DNA from: Clostridia bacterium
Lineage (GTDB): Bacteria > Bacteroidota > Bacteroidia > Bacteroidales > 4484-276
Length of the DNA stretch: 48,082 nucleotides
Direction: 5' to 3'
Assembly (NCBI GenBank): GCA_009928785.1
Contig: SABY01000016.1
Location: forward strand, 1 to 48,082
In this document: in pieces, positions 1-8,640 of the stretch
Position numbering within the stretch: the stretch's first letter is position 1
Layout of the letters: every line of letters starts with the position of its first letter
The notes under the pieces: generated by a model
What the model was told of the DNA's origin: nothing
Database searches by the model: none
What the model saw: only the letters and a program-made list of their open reading frames with translations
Program-made: the position numbers and the translations under genes

Positions 1-531
1 CTCGACACCAGCATGGGCATGACGCCCATAGAAGGTGTGATGATGGGAACGCGCTGCGGCGACCTCGACGTGGGAGCACTCTTTCATATCATCAATAAAG
101 AGGACATGAACCTCAAAACTGCCAACACGCTGGTGAATAAGTTCAGCGGCATCCTCGGCGTTTCGGGCATTTCGTCTGACATGCGCGATGTGGAGCTGGC
201 CGCTGAAGAAGGCAACCACCGCGCGCATGAAGCTTACAAAATGTACGCTTATCGCGTAAAAAAATACATCGGCGCTTATGCCGCCGCCATGGGAGGTTTG
301 GATGTGGTGGTATTTACCGGCGGTATCGGTGAAAACGATGCACTTACACGTGCCAATGTGATGGAAGGATTAGAATTTCTGGGAATCGATTTTGATTTGA
401 ACATCAATAAAGGCACCCGCGGAAAGGAAATCGTGCTCACCAAAGAAAACTCGAAAGTAAAGGTGGTGGTCATTCCTACCAACGAAGAGCTGATGATTGC
501 CAAAGATACCTACGAGATTGTGACGAGGTAA
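1..531 (+). CDS. ackA: Acetate kinase, C-terminal part
   Basis: Phosphorylates acetate with ATP (reversibly, acetyl phosphate to acetate plus ATP) in the cytosolic Pta-AckA overflow pathway. The reading frame is open from base 1, so the 5' part lies outside the window; the 176 visible codons are the C-terminal part of a protein usually about 400 aa long. Recognisable AckA stretches are TSMGMTPIEGVMMGTRCGD near the start and FTGGIGEN at about residue 107, the phosphate-binding region of the ASKHA fold. The stop at 529-531 is followed within a few bases by a CAGnnnn heptamer array. The upstream partner, often pta, is not visible. Identification is firm for the family. Confidence 0.93.
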   Translation, partial: LDTSMGMTPIEGVMMGTRCGDLDVGALFHIINKEDMNLKTANTLVNKFSGILGVSGISSDMRDVELAAEEGNHRAHEAYKMYAYRVKKYIGAYAAAMGGLDVVVFTGGIGENDALTRANVMEGLEFLGIDFDLNINKGTRGKEIVLTKENSKVKVVVIPTNEELMIAKDTYEIVTR

Positions 532-537
532 AGCAGG

Positions 538-658
538 CAGTCCTCAGTTCTCAGTCCTCAGTTCTCAGTCCTCAGTTCTCAGTCCTCAGTTCTCAGTTCT
601 CAGTCCTCTGTTCTCAGTCCTCAGTCCTCAGTCGGCACAATATCGAATCTCGAATTTC
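538..658 (+). repeat. Heptamer array: 14 CAGnnnn units, then about 3 GAATnnn units
   Basis: From 538 to 635 the sequence runs in an exact 7-base register, mostly CAGTCCT and CAGTTCT (14 units, one CTG variant). From 638 to 658 it changes to a second heptamer type, GAATnnn (first unit CAATATC). The array begins 6 bases after the ackA stop. The same two families recur after the ychF gene, and the CAG type after rfbA and after the gene at 31391-32494. No coding capacity is credible here. Confidence 0.9.
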
Positions 659-661
659 AGA

Positions 662-787
662 CCCAACGGGGCGAAATCAATAGCATAGCGCAAAGCGATA
701 TGATAATAGTCGGCGAAATCAATAGCATAGCGCAAAGCGATATGATAATAGTCGGCGAAATGAATAAAAGCCCTAACGGGGCGAAAT
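662..787 (+). repeat. Two tandem 42-bp units flanked by CGGGGCG motifs
   Basis: Two 42-bp copies begin at 671 and 713, each holding CATAGCGCAAAGCGATATG, a near-palindrome. They are bracketed by two copies of AACGGGGCGAAATC (about 665-678 and 774-787). The reverse complement matches the units of the 77-bp array at 30740-31160, so both belong to one dispersed family. Nothing else is seen between here and the terminator at 883. Confidence 0.8.
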
Positions 788-882
788 CAAAACAAAACGT
801 GATGTTGTAAAAGAAAAGATAAGTGTGAGAAAAAGGATTTAGATTATCTCAAAAAAGACATAATTGGTATGAATTGAAAAAG

Positions 883-910
883 AGAAACCCCGCCGAGAAG
901 CGGGGTTTCT
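883..910. terminator. Bidirectional rho-independent terminator
   Basis: Perfect 11-bp stem AGAAACCCCGC/GCGGGGTTTCT with a 6-base loop. It is followed by TTT on the plus strand and CTTTTTC on the minus strand. It lies 40 bp past the stop of the minus-strand ECF operon and also downstream of ackA, so it can end both convergent units. Confidence 0.85.
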
Positions 911-951
911 TTTGTTGGATGACTTTGGTAAATAATGGCCAATGCGTCGGG

Positions 952-1668
952 TTATTTTTTTCGTACCGAAGAGGCGCCGGAGGTATGCTGATCAACCGCC
1001 GGGTCGCCCGTGTAAACCACTGAGGATGCTCCGGAGGCATCAACTTTAAGACTTTCGGTTACCTGCACTTCTGCTTCTGAGGCACCACTCAGGTCGATGG
1101 TCATCAGGCGCACTGTCAGCTCGGGTGAGTCAAGTTCGGAAGCGCCCGACAATTGGAAATCGCAAACATCCGCCACACCTTGAAGTTCGACCTCCGAAGC
1201 ACCGGAATATTCGCCTTCTAATTTGTCGGCTTGCAGCGTTAAATCAATTTCCGATGCTCCGCTGCCGTTCAACGAAAGGGTTCCAAAGTTGAGTTGTCCC
1301 TCATTTTTGATCTCGCAGGCGCCGGAGGCTTCAATTTGGTTCAGTTCTCTGAAAGTAACATAAACGTTGAGCTTTTTGGCCTCTCCGATGTTTTGGCGGG
1401 ATCGGATTTCGAGCCGGCCATTGCTAACGTTGGTTTCGATGAGTGGGAACAGGTTTTCGTCGGCTTCCACACGCAACGATTCGGTGTTGCCCTGGGTGAG
1501 ATAAACGTCGAAAGCACCGCCTACACTTATCTGGTCGAACGAATCGACGCTCCGCTCTTCAGATTTCACCTTGCCGTTGCCCTGAACGCCAGAAATGTAT
1601 TCGCATCCGGCAAATGCTATGACTGCCGGGAAAAGAAATAAAAAATAAACTGCTGAAATGATTTTCAT
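952..1668 (-). CDS. GIN-domain (DUF2807) lipoprotein
   Basis: Putative surface or periplasmic lipoprotein of the DUF2807 family (putative auto-transporter adhesin, head GIN domain). I start at 1668 because this gives a classic lipoprotein signal with the lipobox AFAGC (Cys22); the frame is open further upstream, but that extension overlaps the neighbouring gene and lacks a signal. After the signal comes GNGKVKSEERSVDSFDQISV, a typical DUF2807 entry. The rest is a roughly 20-residue periodic beta pattern marked by SGASE, repeated about six times and ending in SGASSV, which suggests a beta-helix-like fold. It is the last gene of the ECF operon, 61 bp after its paralogue. The ligand and role are unknown. 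Confidence 0.85.
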   Translation of the reverse strand: MKIISAVYFLFLFPAVIAFAGCEYISGVQGNGKVKSEERSVDSFDQISVGGAFDVYLTQGNTESLRVEADENLFPLIETNVSNGRLEIRSRQNIGEAKKLNVYVTFRELNQIEASGACEIKNEGQLNFGTLSLNGSGASEIDLTLQADKLEGEYSGASEVELQGVADVCDFQLSGASELDSPELTVRLMTIDLSGASEAEVQVTESLKVDASGASSVVYTGDPAVDQHTSGASSVRKK

Positions 1669-1729
1669 AATAGTATTGAGGTTAGGTTTAAAAAAAAATG
1701 ATTTCGAAATACTTTTTTTGAAGAGATTT

Positions 1730-2578
1730 TTATCTGTGATAAATGTCGCCCGAACCTTTGGCTGAAGTGTCGATAGAAGTTGGGTTGCCATAATAGGTAA
1801 GATCGCCGGAGCCATAAAGCGATACTTTCAATTTACCCGAAACTGAAACCACCATTTCGCCTGACCCATGGCTTTCGGCAACTACGTCGTTGGCTTTGAG
1901 GTTATAGAGATTGATGTCGCCTGAGGCTGATTGTTTAAGTGTTACATTGTTGGCGCTGCCATTGAGTTTTACATCGCCGGAGCCATTTACCGAAATATTA
2001 CACTGATCGAGGCGAACACCATCGGCTTCAAAGTCGCCGGAGCCGTTGACAAATAGTTCGAGATTGCCCTGGATACCTGACAACTCAACGTCGCCGGAGC
2101 CATTGATGCGTGCGACGACGCTCTTCGTTTGCAAATCCATTTCTACATCGCCTGACCCATTAATAAGAATCTCCAGGTCGTTGCCGCGGATAACGCCTTT
2201 GCTGTCCACATCGCCCGAACCGCTAATATTAACGCGTTGCAGATTAACAACCGTAACATAAACGGTCATCTTAGTAACCCTTGAAATACTCCCTTTAATA
2301 CCTATTTCGAGGTTACCGCCAGAAACTTTTGTAGTCACCTTTTCCTGCAGGTTTTCATCGGTTTCGACGATCACGGCTATTTTGTCACCCTGCGTCAATA
2401 CTACATCGGCAGAGGAAATGATGGAGATAGCCGTAAAATCGCCCACATTGCGCTCATTTGTTACCACCTTGCCGTTGCCCCGTGCACTTGTGCCAAACTG
2501 TGCATTTACAACGTTGGTCATCAGGAGCAGGCTCCCAATCAACAAACCCATCAGGAAATTCATTTGTACTTTTTTCAT
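1730..2578 (-). CDS. GIN-domain (DUF2807) secreted protein
   Basis: 282-aa DUF2807 protein with a signal peptide (hydrophobic residues 8-25, probable cleavage after VVNA). RGNGKVVTNERNVGDFTAIS matches the start of the GIN domain. From about residue 120 onward a short motif NGSGDV, with variants SGSGD, GSGEM and GSGDL, recurs every 18-22 residues, consistent with a repetitive beta-helix carrying acidic turns. It is a diverged paralogue of the downstream lipoprotein, in which SGASE occupies the equivalent positions. It lies 38 bp downstream of the 354-aa gene in the same operon. Unlike its paralogue it has no lipobox Cys, so it is likely soluble or otherwise attached. Function is not known. Confidence 0.85.
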   Translation of the reverse strand: MKKVQMNFLMGLLIGSLLLMTNVVNAQFGTSARGNGKVVTNERNVGDFTAISIISSADVVLTQGDKIAVIVETDENLQEKVTTKVSGGNLEIGIKGSISRVTKMTVYVTVVNLQRVNISGSGDVDSKGVIRGNDLEILINGSGDVEMDLQTKSVVARINGSGDVELSGIQGNLELFVNGSGDFEADGVRLDQCNISVNGSGDVKLNGSANNVTLKQSASGDINLYNLKANDVVAESHGSGEMVVSVSGKLKVSLYGSGDLTYYGNPTSIDTSAKGSGDIYHR

Positions 2579-2616
2579 TGTTGCTGTTTTTATTACTATT
2601 AAAAAATGATTCTTCC

Positions 2617-3681
2617 TTATTTATTAAACCCCAAAACAACGCTGCCATAGGAACTCTCGATGGACACCATGGCTTTCTGCGGGTTGGAACCTGTGGTTCC
2701 GGCAAAGCTGCTTCCTGTCATAAAATTTTCGCGTCGGGAAAACTTAAGATGGGGCTCCGGAAAGTCAAAGTCTATCGAACCCATCTCCACGTCAAATTCG
2801 AACCTAAAGCTGGCGCTACTGTCGAAAGTAACTTGTGTAGAGCCAAAAGCATTTTCTATTTCAAGCAATTCGAACTCCGGCGAAACCTTCACGACTGTGA
2901 GCGCGCCATATTCTGTTTCAGCGCGCAGACTGTGGCCTAAGATAGTGATAGTGCATTCGGAGAATTTTGCTGACAGCTCGGCTTTTTCCACCTCGCCTAT
3001 TTGCACGTTGCCCCCCTCCGACTCTATCTCGATCTGCGACACTTTGCCAATTTTTATATCGGAGTAGCTGGATTCGACGGTAATGTTGCCGGCTTCACCC
3101 AGCGATAGCGGGGAATACGATATTTCGACATCACCTCCCTGCATAAAACCAATCCGTCCATCGCCAAAATCAATCTCCACTTCATTGCGTTCATTTATCA
3201 AAGCGTCTATCTCCAACGATCCATATTCGGTTTGCACTTCGGCTGTTCCTCTCACCTTCTCGATATAGCAATTCCCAAACTGGTTGTGCACTTCGAGCCG
3301 CACAGCCTCAGGCATCATCACTTCCACTCGTATGGTGAGATTGTTGCGGTTGCCATTGAAGAGCCGGTCGTTGCTGTTGCTTTCGAAACTTACCTGCGAT
3401 CGGTTGCCACTGAGGTCAAAGTCGATGCGATTAAAAATCTTCTCGGCAGCGTCAAGCGAATTGGCATCTACCATCGCGATAATTTTTACAGCAATAATTT
3501 GTTGTTTCCAGTTTTTGCAGGTAACGTTGCCATATTTGTGCTGGATGGAAAGCAGGGCATTATTATCGACATCAAATTTCTTGTCGGCCAGCACTTTCTC
3601 AAAATTCCCACCCACCGCTCTTGCCGAAATTCCGGTGAGAAAAAGCAAAATCAACATGATGACATTATAAGAAGTTTTCAT
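2617..3681 (-). CDS. Secreted beta-repeat protein of an ECF-sigma operon (DUF4097-like)
   Basis: 354-aa exported protein with an N-terminal signal (residues 1-22, ending ISARA). The body has a loose repeat of beta strands marked by KYGNVTC, QFGNCYI, EYGSLEI, SYSDIKI, EGGNVQI, EYGALTV and SYGSVVL, which resembles the DUF4097-type beta-strand repeats often found beside sigma and anti-sigma genes in Bacteroidota. The family call is by pattern only. It starts 11 bp after the single-span membrane protein gene and is followed by two GIN-domain genes, so all are probably transcribed together. It could be a sensor or an envelope structural protein; nothing in the sequence decides. Confidence 0.7.
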   Translation of the reverse strand: MKTSYNVIMLILLFLTGISARAVGGNFEKVLADKKFDVDNNALLSIQHKYGNVTCKNWKQQIIAVKIIAMVDANSLDAAEKIFNRIDFDLSGNRSQVSFESNSNDRLFNGNRNNLTIRVEVMMPEAVRLEVHNQFGNCYIEKVRGTAEVQTEYGSLEIDALINERNEVEIDFGDGRIGFMQGGDVEISYSPLSLGEAGNITVESSYSDIKIGKVSQIEIESEGGNVQIGEVEKAELSAKFSECTITILGHSLRAETEYGALTVVKVSPEFELLEIENAFGSTQVTFDSSASFRFEFDVEMGSIDFDFPEPHLKFSRRENFMTGSSFAGTTGSNPQKAMVSIESSYGSVVLGFNK

Positions 3682-3692
3682 AGCATATTTTT

Positions 3693-4265
3693 TTATTCTG
3701 ATAGATTGTTAGTTGGCTTTTGTTTGAGTGTTTCAGCCTGATCGAGTTGTGTGAGGATATTTTCCATGATTCGTTCTTTCTGGCGCTTGTTGTTCACCAA
3801 GGCAGCTTTGAGTTTTTCGTTGCCGGGGTTTTTCATGTATTCTTTTTCAATTTTGGCCAGGCTGGCATCGAGTGCCTGCAATTGTTTTTCGGCCAATGCT
3901 TTTACACGCAGTGCTTCGGTTTCGTTGGGAGCAGCCTGTTCAATTTTTTCGACTTTCTGTTGTGCCATGCGGTCGTAGTAGTTAAAAACATTTTCAAGCT
4001 CTTCGGGCAGGCTAATTATCGTCACGCCTTCGAGCATAGCCCCGCCGAAGTGGTCGAACGAAATGTTTTTGAAAACAAAAAACGAGGAAACCAAAATGAG
4101 CAGCACCGCAGCGATACGGATCACGCCAGCCCAGTGGAATCGACGCGATTCTTTTAGATTTTCACTTTCGAGCTTGTCGAGAAAGCGCTTATGATGACCG
4201 TCGGGCAATGGCTGGTCATCAAAAAAATCTTTGTTTTCGCGTATTTTCTTTTCCAGGAACGACAT
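3693..4265 (-). CDS. Putative anti-sigma factor, single-span membrane protein
   Basis: 190-aa protein with a cytoplasmic N-terminus of about 45 residues, one transmembrane segment (about 48-66, IRIAAVLLILVSSFFVFKN) and a charged, probably coiled-coil periplasmic part rich in Glu, Lys and Gln. The N-terminal stretch LPDGHHKRFLDKLE is a pattern common in small membrane proteins next to ECF sigma genes in Bacteroidota. Its position 37 bp after an ECF sigma gene supports an anti-sigma role. No zinc-finger ZAS motif (HxxxCxxC) is visible, so any sigma binding would use another mode. The regulatory role is inferred from context. Confidence 0.65.
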   Translation of the reverse strand: MSFLEKKIRENKDFFDDQPLPDGHHKRFLDKLESENLKESRRFHWAGVIRIAAVLLILVSSFFVFKNISFDHFGGAMLEGVTIISLPEELENVFNYYDRMAQQKVEKIEQAAPNETEALRVKALAEKQLQALDASLAKIEKEYMKNPGNEKLKAALVNNKRQKERIMENILTQLDQAETLKQKPTNNLSE

Positions 4266-4302
4266 GTTCTTTTTGTTTTTAAATTTTAAAAAATACTACC
4301 AA

Positions 4303-4869
4303 TTACTCATCCCGGCTACAGGTGATAATCTGCAGCAGTTTTTGCTTGGCTCTCGAATAGCGGGTGCGCACATTACCGTACGACATCTGCAACACCTCGG
4401 CTATTTCCTGATGATCGTAGCCTTCGAGGAGATGGAGCGACAAGATGCTGCGATACTCATCACTAAGTTTGCCCATCGCCAGGCGGATTTCTTCGAGCCG
4501 GCAAAAAAGATTCTCGGTGATCTCCTGCTCCTCTGGTTCTGTATCGGCCACTTCGTGATGCTGATCGTTCAGCAAGGTCATCTGCTTTTTGCTCCGAAGA
4601 TAGTTGATGGAATTGTTGATGACGATTCGCTTAAGCCAGCCGCCAAATTCTCCCTCAGCCCTGAAATCGCCGATTTTCTGAAATGCTTCAATGAACGAGT
4701 CCTGCATGATGTCTTCGGCCTGTGCAGCATCCATCACTATGCGAAAACTTGCATTGTACATGGCACGGGAGTATAAATCGTAAATGCGCTCCTGCGCCTT
4801 CCGGTCGTACAATTTGCAGGCTTCAATCAGATCGGCGTGCTTTATCTGTGCTGCTGGTTCCAATTTCAT
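4303..4869 (-). CDS. ECF-type RNA polymerase sigma factor
   Basis: 188-aa sigma-70 family protein of the extracytoplasmic-function group, directing RNA polymerase to a small regulon. Region 2 covers about residues 25-95, with AEDIMQDSFIEAFQKI and FGGWLKRIVINNSINYLR; region 4 covers about 125-180, with MGKLSDEYRSILSLHLLEGY and the helix-turn-helix HQEIAEVLQMSYGNVRTRYS. Regions 1.1 and 3 are absent, as expected. It heads a five-gene operon with a putative anti-sigma and three envelope proteins. A possible autoregulatory promoter (AAC, 17 bases, GTC) sits just upstream. The signal it answers is unknown; envelope stress is a reasonable guess from its neighbours. Confidence 0.92.
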   Translation of the reverse strand: MKLEPAAQIKHADLIEACKLYDRKAQERIYDLYSRAMYNASFRIVMDAAQAEDIMQDSFIEAFQKIGDFRAEGEFGGWLKRIVINNSINYLRSKKQMTLLNDQHHEVADTEPEEQEITENLFCRLEEIRLAMGKLSDEYRSILSLHLLEGYDHQEIAEVLQMSYGNVRTRYSRAKQKLLQIITCSRDE

Positions 4870-4884
4870 CAGTTAGTTGTTTGT

Positions 4885-4911
4885 ATGACACATCAAAAAA
4901 AGTATTGTTAC
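4885..4911 (-). promoter_or_regulatory. Possible ECF promoter (AAC-N17-GTC)
   Basis: Read on the minus strand, TGTAAC is followed after 17 bases by GTCA, about 18 bases before the ECF sigma start codon. AAC at -35 and GTC at -10 with 16-17 bases between is the general form of ECF-recognised promoters, so autoregulation is plausible. It is a short motif match only. Confidence 0.35.
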
Positions 4912-4930
4912 ACTTTTTTATTAAAAAAAA

Positions 4931-4958
4931 AAGACCTGCCACTAATAGGGCAGGTCTT
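4931..4958 (-). terminator. Rho-independent terminator of rpoD
   Basis: Stem AAGACCTGCC/GGCAGGTCTT (10 bp, perfect) with an 8-base loop. Read on the minus strand it is followed by a run of about ten T, 25 bp after the rpoD stop. Confidence 0.88.
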
Positions 4959-4982
4959 CAATTTTTTCTGATACTTTATCAA

Positions 4983-5852
4983 CTATTGGCCTAAATAGGC
5001 TTTGAGCAGTTTGCTACGCGAATTGTGCTTTAGACGTCTGATGGCCTTTTCTTTGATTTGGCGCACCCGCTCGCGGGTGAGGTCAAACTTCATGGCAATT
5101 TCGTCGAGTGTAAGGCCGTGGTTCATGCCAATGCCATAAAAAAGATTAATGACATCGCGCTCCTTTTTGGTAAGGGTAGCCAGCGAGCGTTGAATTTCTT
5201 TTGCCAACGATTCTTTCATAAGGTCTCTGTCGGTGTGCGGGCTGCTGTCGTCAGAAATATACACATCGAGCAGGCTCATGTCTTCATCCTGTGTCAACGG
5301 CGCATCCATCGATACAGTACGGGTTGTAATTTTGAGTACTGATTCAATTTTGCTTTCCGGCAGGTCCAGTGATTCGGCAATTTCGTCGGCAGAGGGAGGG
5401 CGCTCAAATTTCTGTTCGAGTTTGGACGATTCCTTCCGGATGCGATTGAGCGATCCGACCTGGTTGAGCGGCAAACGCACAATACGCGACTGCTCGGCCA
5501 GTGCCTGCAAAATGGACTGACGAATCCACCATACGGCGTAAGAGATAAATTTGAAACCTCTGGTTTCGTCAAAGCGCTGTGCGGCTTTGATAAGACCCAG
5601 GTTTCCTTCGTTGATAAGATCAGGCAAACTAAGTCCCTGGTTTTGGTACTGTTTGGCTACCGATACCACAAAACGCAAGTTGGCTTTGGTGAGTTTTTCC
5701 AATGCCGTTTGATCTCCCTGCTTGATGCGCTGCGCCAGTTGCACCTCCTCCTCGGCAGTGATGAGTTCTTCCTTGCCTATGTCCTGCAGGTACTTGTCGA
5801 GAGATGCAGTTTCGCGATTGGTAATCGACTTGGTGATCTTTAGCTGTCTCAT
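4983..5852 (-). CDS. rpoD: Primary RNA polymerase sigma factor RpoD/SigA
   Basis: 289-aa sigma-70 factor, the short form typical of Bacteroidota primary sigma factors, lacking the long N-terminal region 1.1. Order of parts: region 1.2 (about 15-45, [20 protein letters not shown]), region 2 with [20 protein letters not shown] and [16 protein letters not shown] and the -10 recognition stretch [15 protein letters not shown] (about 50-125), region 3 (about 130-205), and region 4 with the helix-turn-helix [20 protein letters not shown] (about 245-265). It forms the holoenzyme that reads the Bacteroidota TAnnTTTG promoters. It is a single-gene unit, divergent from nothing nearby, with AAGGAAAA just before the start codon and its own terminator. 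Confidence 0.95.
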   Translation of the reverse strand: MRQLKITKSITNRETASLDKYLQDIGKEELITAEEEVQLAQRIKQGDQTALEKLTKANLRFVVSVAKQYQNQGLSLPDLINEGNLGLIKAAQRFDETRGFKFISYAVWWIRQSILQALAEQSRIVRLPLNQVGSLNRIRKESSKLEQKFERPPSADEIAESLDLPESKIESVLKITTRTVSMDAPLTQDEDMSLLDVYISDDSSPHTDRDLMKESLAKEIQRSLATLTKKERDVINLFYGIGMNHGLTLDEIAMKFDLTRERVRQIKEKAIRRLKHNSRSKLLKAYLGQ

Positions 5853-6001
5853 TAATTATTTTCCTTAATAATTTAGTAAAAGTTGTCCCGATAGATAATG
5901 CTTTTGTTGTTGTAATGGTGTATTAATTCCTGATACTTAACTATGCGCCAGAATTTTTATTGCGATAGCAAAAGGATAAAAGAAATTGTAAAAAAAAGTT
6001 A

Positions 6002-6034
6002 ACCATGCAAGCTAACTAACACAGCTTGCATGGT
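6002..6034 (-). terminator. Rho-independent terminator of htrA
   Basis: Perfect 12-bp inverted repeat ACCATGCAAGCT/AGCTTGCATGGT with a 9-base loop. Read on the minus strand it is followed by TTAACTTTTTTT, 60 bp after the protease stop codon. Confidence 0.85.
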
Positions 6035-6093
6035 CAATGTTTAATAAGTTTGAAAAAGTTCGGTTTTTGGCCAACTGACGATCAAAGCAGCGC

Positions 6094-7548
6094 CTATAGT
6101 CCAATGGCATAATAGGCCCGCTGACCGTTAGGATAAACGCCCTCGATGAGCACGCCACCCGACTTTTTGTTCAGCAGGTTTTTAATATCATCTATTGATC
6201 GAACAGGGATTTTATCAATCTCGGTGATGATGAAGCCTTCGCGAATGCCGCGATCCATAAGTTTGCCGCGATCCAGCTCAACAATTTTCATCCCATAGTC
6301 GATGCCCAGGCTGGCTCTTTCGTCGGCGGAGGGTTGCTCGAAGGTGGCGCCCAATTTACTGATGGCTTCACTTTTTGGCGCCGACACCAGGTCATAGTTG
6401 TTTTCGCGGTTTTTAAGCAGCACTTCTTTTTCCATCTGCTTGCCATCGCGAATTAAAACCACACTGATGCGTTCGCCGGGGCTGTGCTGGCTCACCGCTT
6501 CGAGCAACCGCGACACGCTGTTAACGGGCACTCCTTCAATCTGAAGAATCACATCGTCGGGGCGGATATCGGCATCAGCAGCCGAACTGTTTTCGACCAC
6601 GGCAACTACAAATACGCCATGCAGGTCTTTTAGTTTTCGCTCACGGGCAAATTCGCTGTCGATGTCGCGGATAGACACACCGATGTATGCCCGTTGAATT
6701 TCACCATAATTAATAAAATCGTTCACCACTTTCTTAACGATGTTTACCGGGATAGCAAACGAATAACCCGTATAGCTACCAGTATTGGAAGCAATGGCCG
6801 CATTGATGCCAATGAGCTGGCCGGAAATATCTACCAAAGCCCCTCCGCTGTTGCCACGATTGACGGGCGCATCGGTTTGTATAAACGATTCGATGGCGGC
6901 AGAGGTTCCCAGAATATTAATGTCGCGCGCTTTGGCGCTTATTATCCCTGCAGTAACTGTGCTTGTGAGATTAAAGGGATTGCCCACAGCCAACACCCAT
7001 TCGCCTACCTGTACATCGTCGGAGTTGCCATAGGTGAGAAAAGGAAGGTTCTCGTCGTTAATTTTTATCAATGCCAGATCAGTAGAGGGATCGGTCCCGA
7101 CGATCTCTGCTTCGTAAGAGCGCTTATCGTTGAGGATTACCTCGATGCGCTCGGCATTTTGCACCACATGATTATTGGTAACAATGTAGCCCGCTCCCGA
7201 AATAATAACCCCGGAGCCGGAGGCCATGAGTGGCTGATTGTACTGTGGCTGTGGACGGCCAAAAAATTCGTAAAAGAAATCATCGTAAGCAGATGTACGC
7301 CGGCGCACCTCTGTTTTGATATGTACCACAGCGTTCACTGTCATTTCGGCGGCACGGACAAAGTCGGGGGCTCCCTGCTGCGGCACCGAAGCTACCGGAT
7401 AGGCTGCAGGTTGCGCAATAAACGAATCGGATATTGCTGCCGAAGTACTTACAGGCTGCACAGCGTCGTGGCGGACGATGTTGATAAGCCCCACTGCAAG
7501 CATACCGCCGGCAAAGGCCACAAGTAATGTTAAAGCAAATCTCTTCAT
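6094..7548 (-). CDS. degQ: Periplasmic serine protease, HtrA/DegQ (Do) family
   Basis: 484-aa envelope protease and chaperone that degrades misfolded exported proteins. An N-terminal hydrophobic segment (about 4-24) acts as signal or anchor. The trypsin-like domain (about 65-265) keeps the full triad: His127 in TNNHVV, Asp157 in STDLALIK and Ser234 in RGNSGGAL. Two PDZ domains follow: PDZ1 about 285-375, starting at AYIGVSIRD, and a shorter PDZ2 about 395-480 with YGMKIVELDRG. Length and order fit Do proteases. It is a single-gene unit with a strong terminator; no heat-shock or CpxR-like site was recognised upstream. Confidence 0.94.
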   Translation of the reverse strand: MKRFALTLLVAFAGGMLAVGLINIVRHDAVQPVSTSAAISDSFIAQPAAYPVASVPQQGAPDFVRAAEMTVNAVVHIKTEVRRRTSAYDDFFYEFFGRPQPQYNQPLMASGSGVIISGAGYIVTNNHVVQNAERIEVILNDKRSYEAEIVGTDPSTDLALIKINDENLPFLTYGNSDDVQVGEWVLAVGNPFNLTSTVTAGIISAKARDINILGTSAAIESFIQTDAPVNRGNSGGALVDISGQLIGINAAIASNTGSYTGYSFAIPVNIVKKVVNDFINYGEIQRAYIGVSIRDIDSEFARERKLKDLHGVFVVAVVENSSAADADIRPDDVILQIEGVPVNSVSRLLEAVSQHSPGERISVVLIRDGKQMEKEVLLKNRENNYDLVSAPKSEAISKLGATFEQPSADERASLGIDYGMKIVELDRGKLMDRGIREGFIITEIDKIPVRSIDDIKNLLNKKSGGVLIEGVYPNGQRAYYAIGL

Positions 7549-7820
7549 AATGCTATTATTTTTTTAATAAAATGATTTGAAAACAAATGATTGGCATCTT
7601 TATCAAGGATCAATCCACAAGCAGAAATGTCATGAATAAGATGATAAAGCCTGCATATTAACGACATCCCAAAAGCCTAATTTCTGCAGTGCCGTTAAAA
7701 GTTGTTAAGCATTCGCGGAACAAGAGTGGAAGGCTGCAACTACATAAAGTCAGACAATAGCAAACTCCCGCCTCCGGTTAACCAAAAAATAGCGTTTTTT
7801 GTATTCATATTAATAAAGGT

Positions 7821-8618
7821 ATGAATATAGACTTTGAAAAATACGAAGGTGCCGGCAACGATTTTATCATTATCGACAACCAACGAAACCATTTTAAAAC
7901 AGATGTTGGCATTGTAAAACTTCTGTGCGACCGGCACTTTGGCGTAGGCGCCGATGGCTTGCTCTTGCTGGGCAACAGTCGGGATTATGATTTTGATATG
8001 CGCTACTTTAACGCCGATGGCCGTGAAGCTACTATGTGTGGCAACGGCGGCAGATGCATTGCCTGGTATGCCATCCGCCGTGGCATCAGCGAAAAGCAGC
8101 TCACCTTTAGCGCGATGGATGGGATTCATCACGCCCAACTGGTGCAGGAACAACAGCAGCAGGCTACCCTACGCCTAAAGATGAACGATGTGGAAAATTT
8201 CGTGCAAATAGATGGGAATTATCGTATCGATACGGGATCGCCACACCTGGTAGTGCCTGTCGAAAACACAACCAGCATAGATGTGCAGCAGCAAGGCAGC
8301 GCTATCCGCTATAGCGACCGTTTTAAAGAAAATGGCATCAACGTAAATTTTGTTCAAAAGATAGCCCCGCTGCATTTACGCATGCGCACCTACGAGCGGG
8401 GTGTAGAAGCCGAAACACTGGCCTGCGGCACCGGCTCGGTAGCAGCAGCCATCGCATTATTGTTACAAGATAACGTCAACAACGGAACGGTGATAATAGA
8501 CGCCAAAGGCGGAAAGATGCGCGTTACCGCGCGCCGTGAAGACGATGGTTTTAAAGGTGTGTGGCTCGAAGGTCCGGCAACTTTTGTATTTAGCGGAAGC
8601 TACCAAACCAAATTCTGA
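7821..8618 (+). CDS. dapF: Diaminopimelate epimerase
   Basis: 265-aa cytosolic epimerase that converts LL- to meso-diaminopimelate for lysine and peptidoglycan synthesis, without cofactor, by a two-cysteine proton transfer. Family marks are KYEGAGNDFIIID at the N-terminus, the first catalytic Cys in TMCGNGGRC (about residue 73) and the second in LACGTGSVAAA (about residue 202), in two symmetric halves. The start is preceded by AATAAAGGT, a usable ribosome site. It is followed after 22 bp by a GNAT gene and then mltG, so a small cell-wall-related operon is likely. The 272 bp before it carry no gene or clear promoter that I can support. Confidence 0.95.
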   Translation: MNIDFEKYEGAGNDFIIIDNQRNHFKTDVGIVKLLCDRHFGVGADGLLLLGNSRDYDFDMRYFNADGREATMCGNGGRCIAWYAIRRGISEKQLTFSAMDGIHHAQLVQEQQQQATLRLKMNDVENFVQIDGNYRIDTGSPHLVVPVENTTSIDVQQQGSAIRYSDRFKENGINVNFVQKIAPLHLRMRTYERGVEAETLACGTGSVAAAIALLLQDNVNNGTVIIDAKGGKMRVTARREDDGFKGVWLEGPATFVFSGSYQTKF

Positions 8619-8640
8619 TTCATTATTATTAAATGTCAAT

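Noticed and set aside
952..1815. Longer start for the GIN lipoprotein
   Set aside because: The extra 49 codons overlap the next gene and precede a complete lipoprotein signal at 1668.
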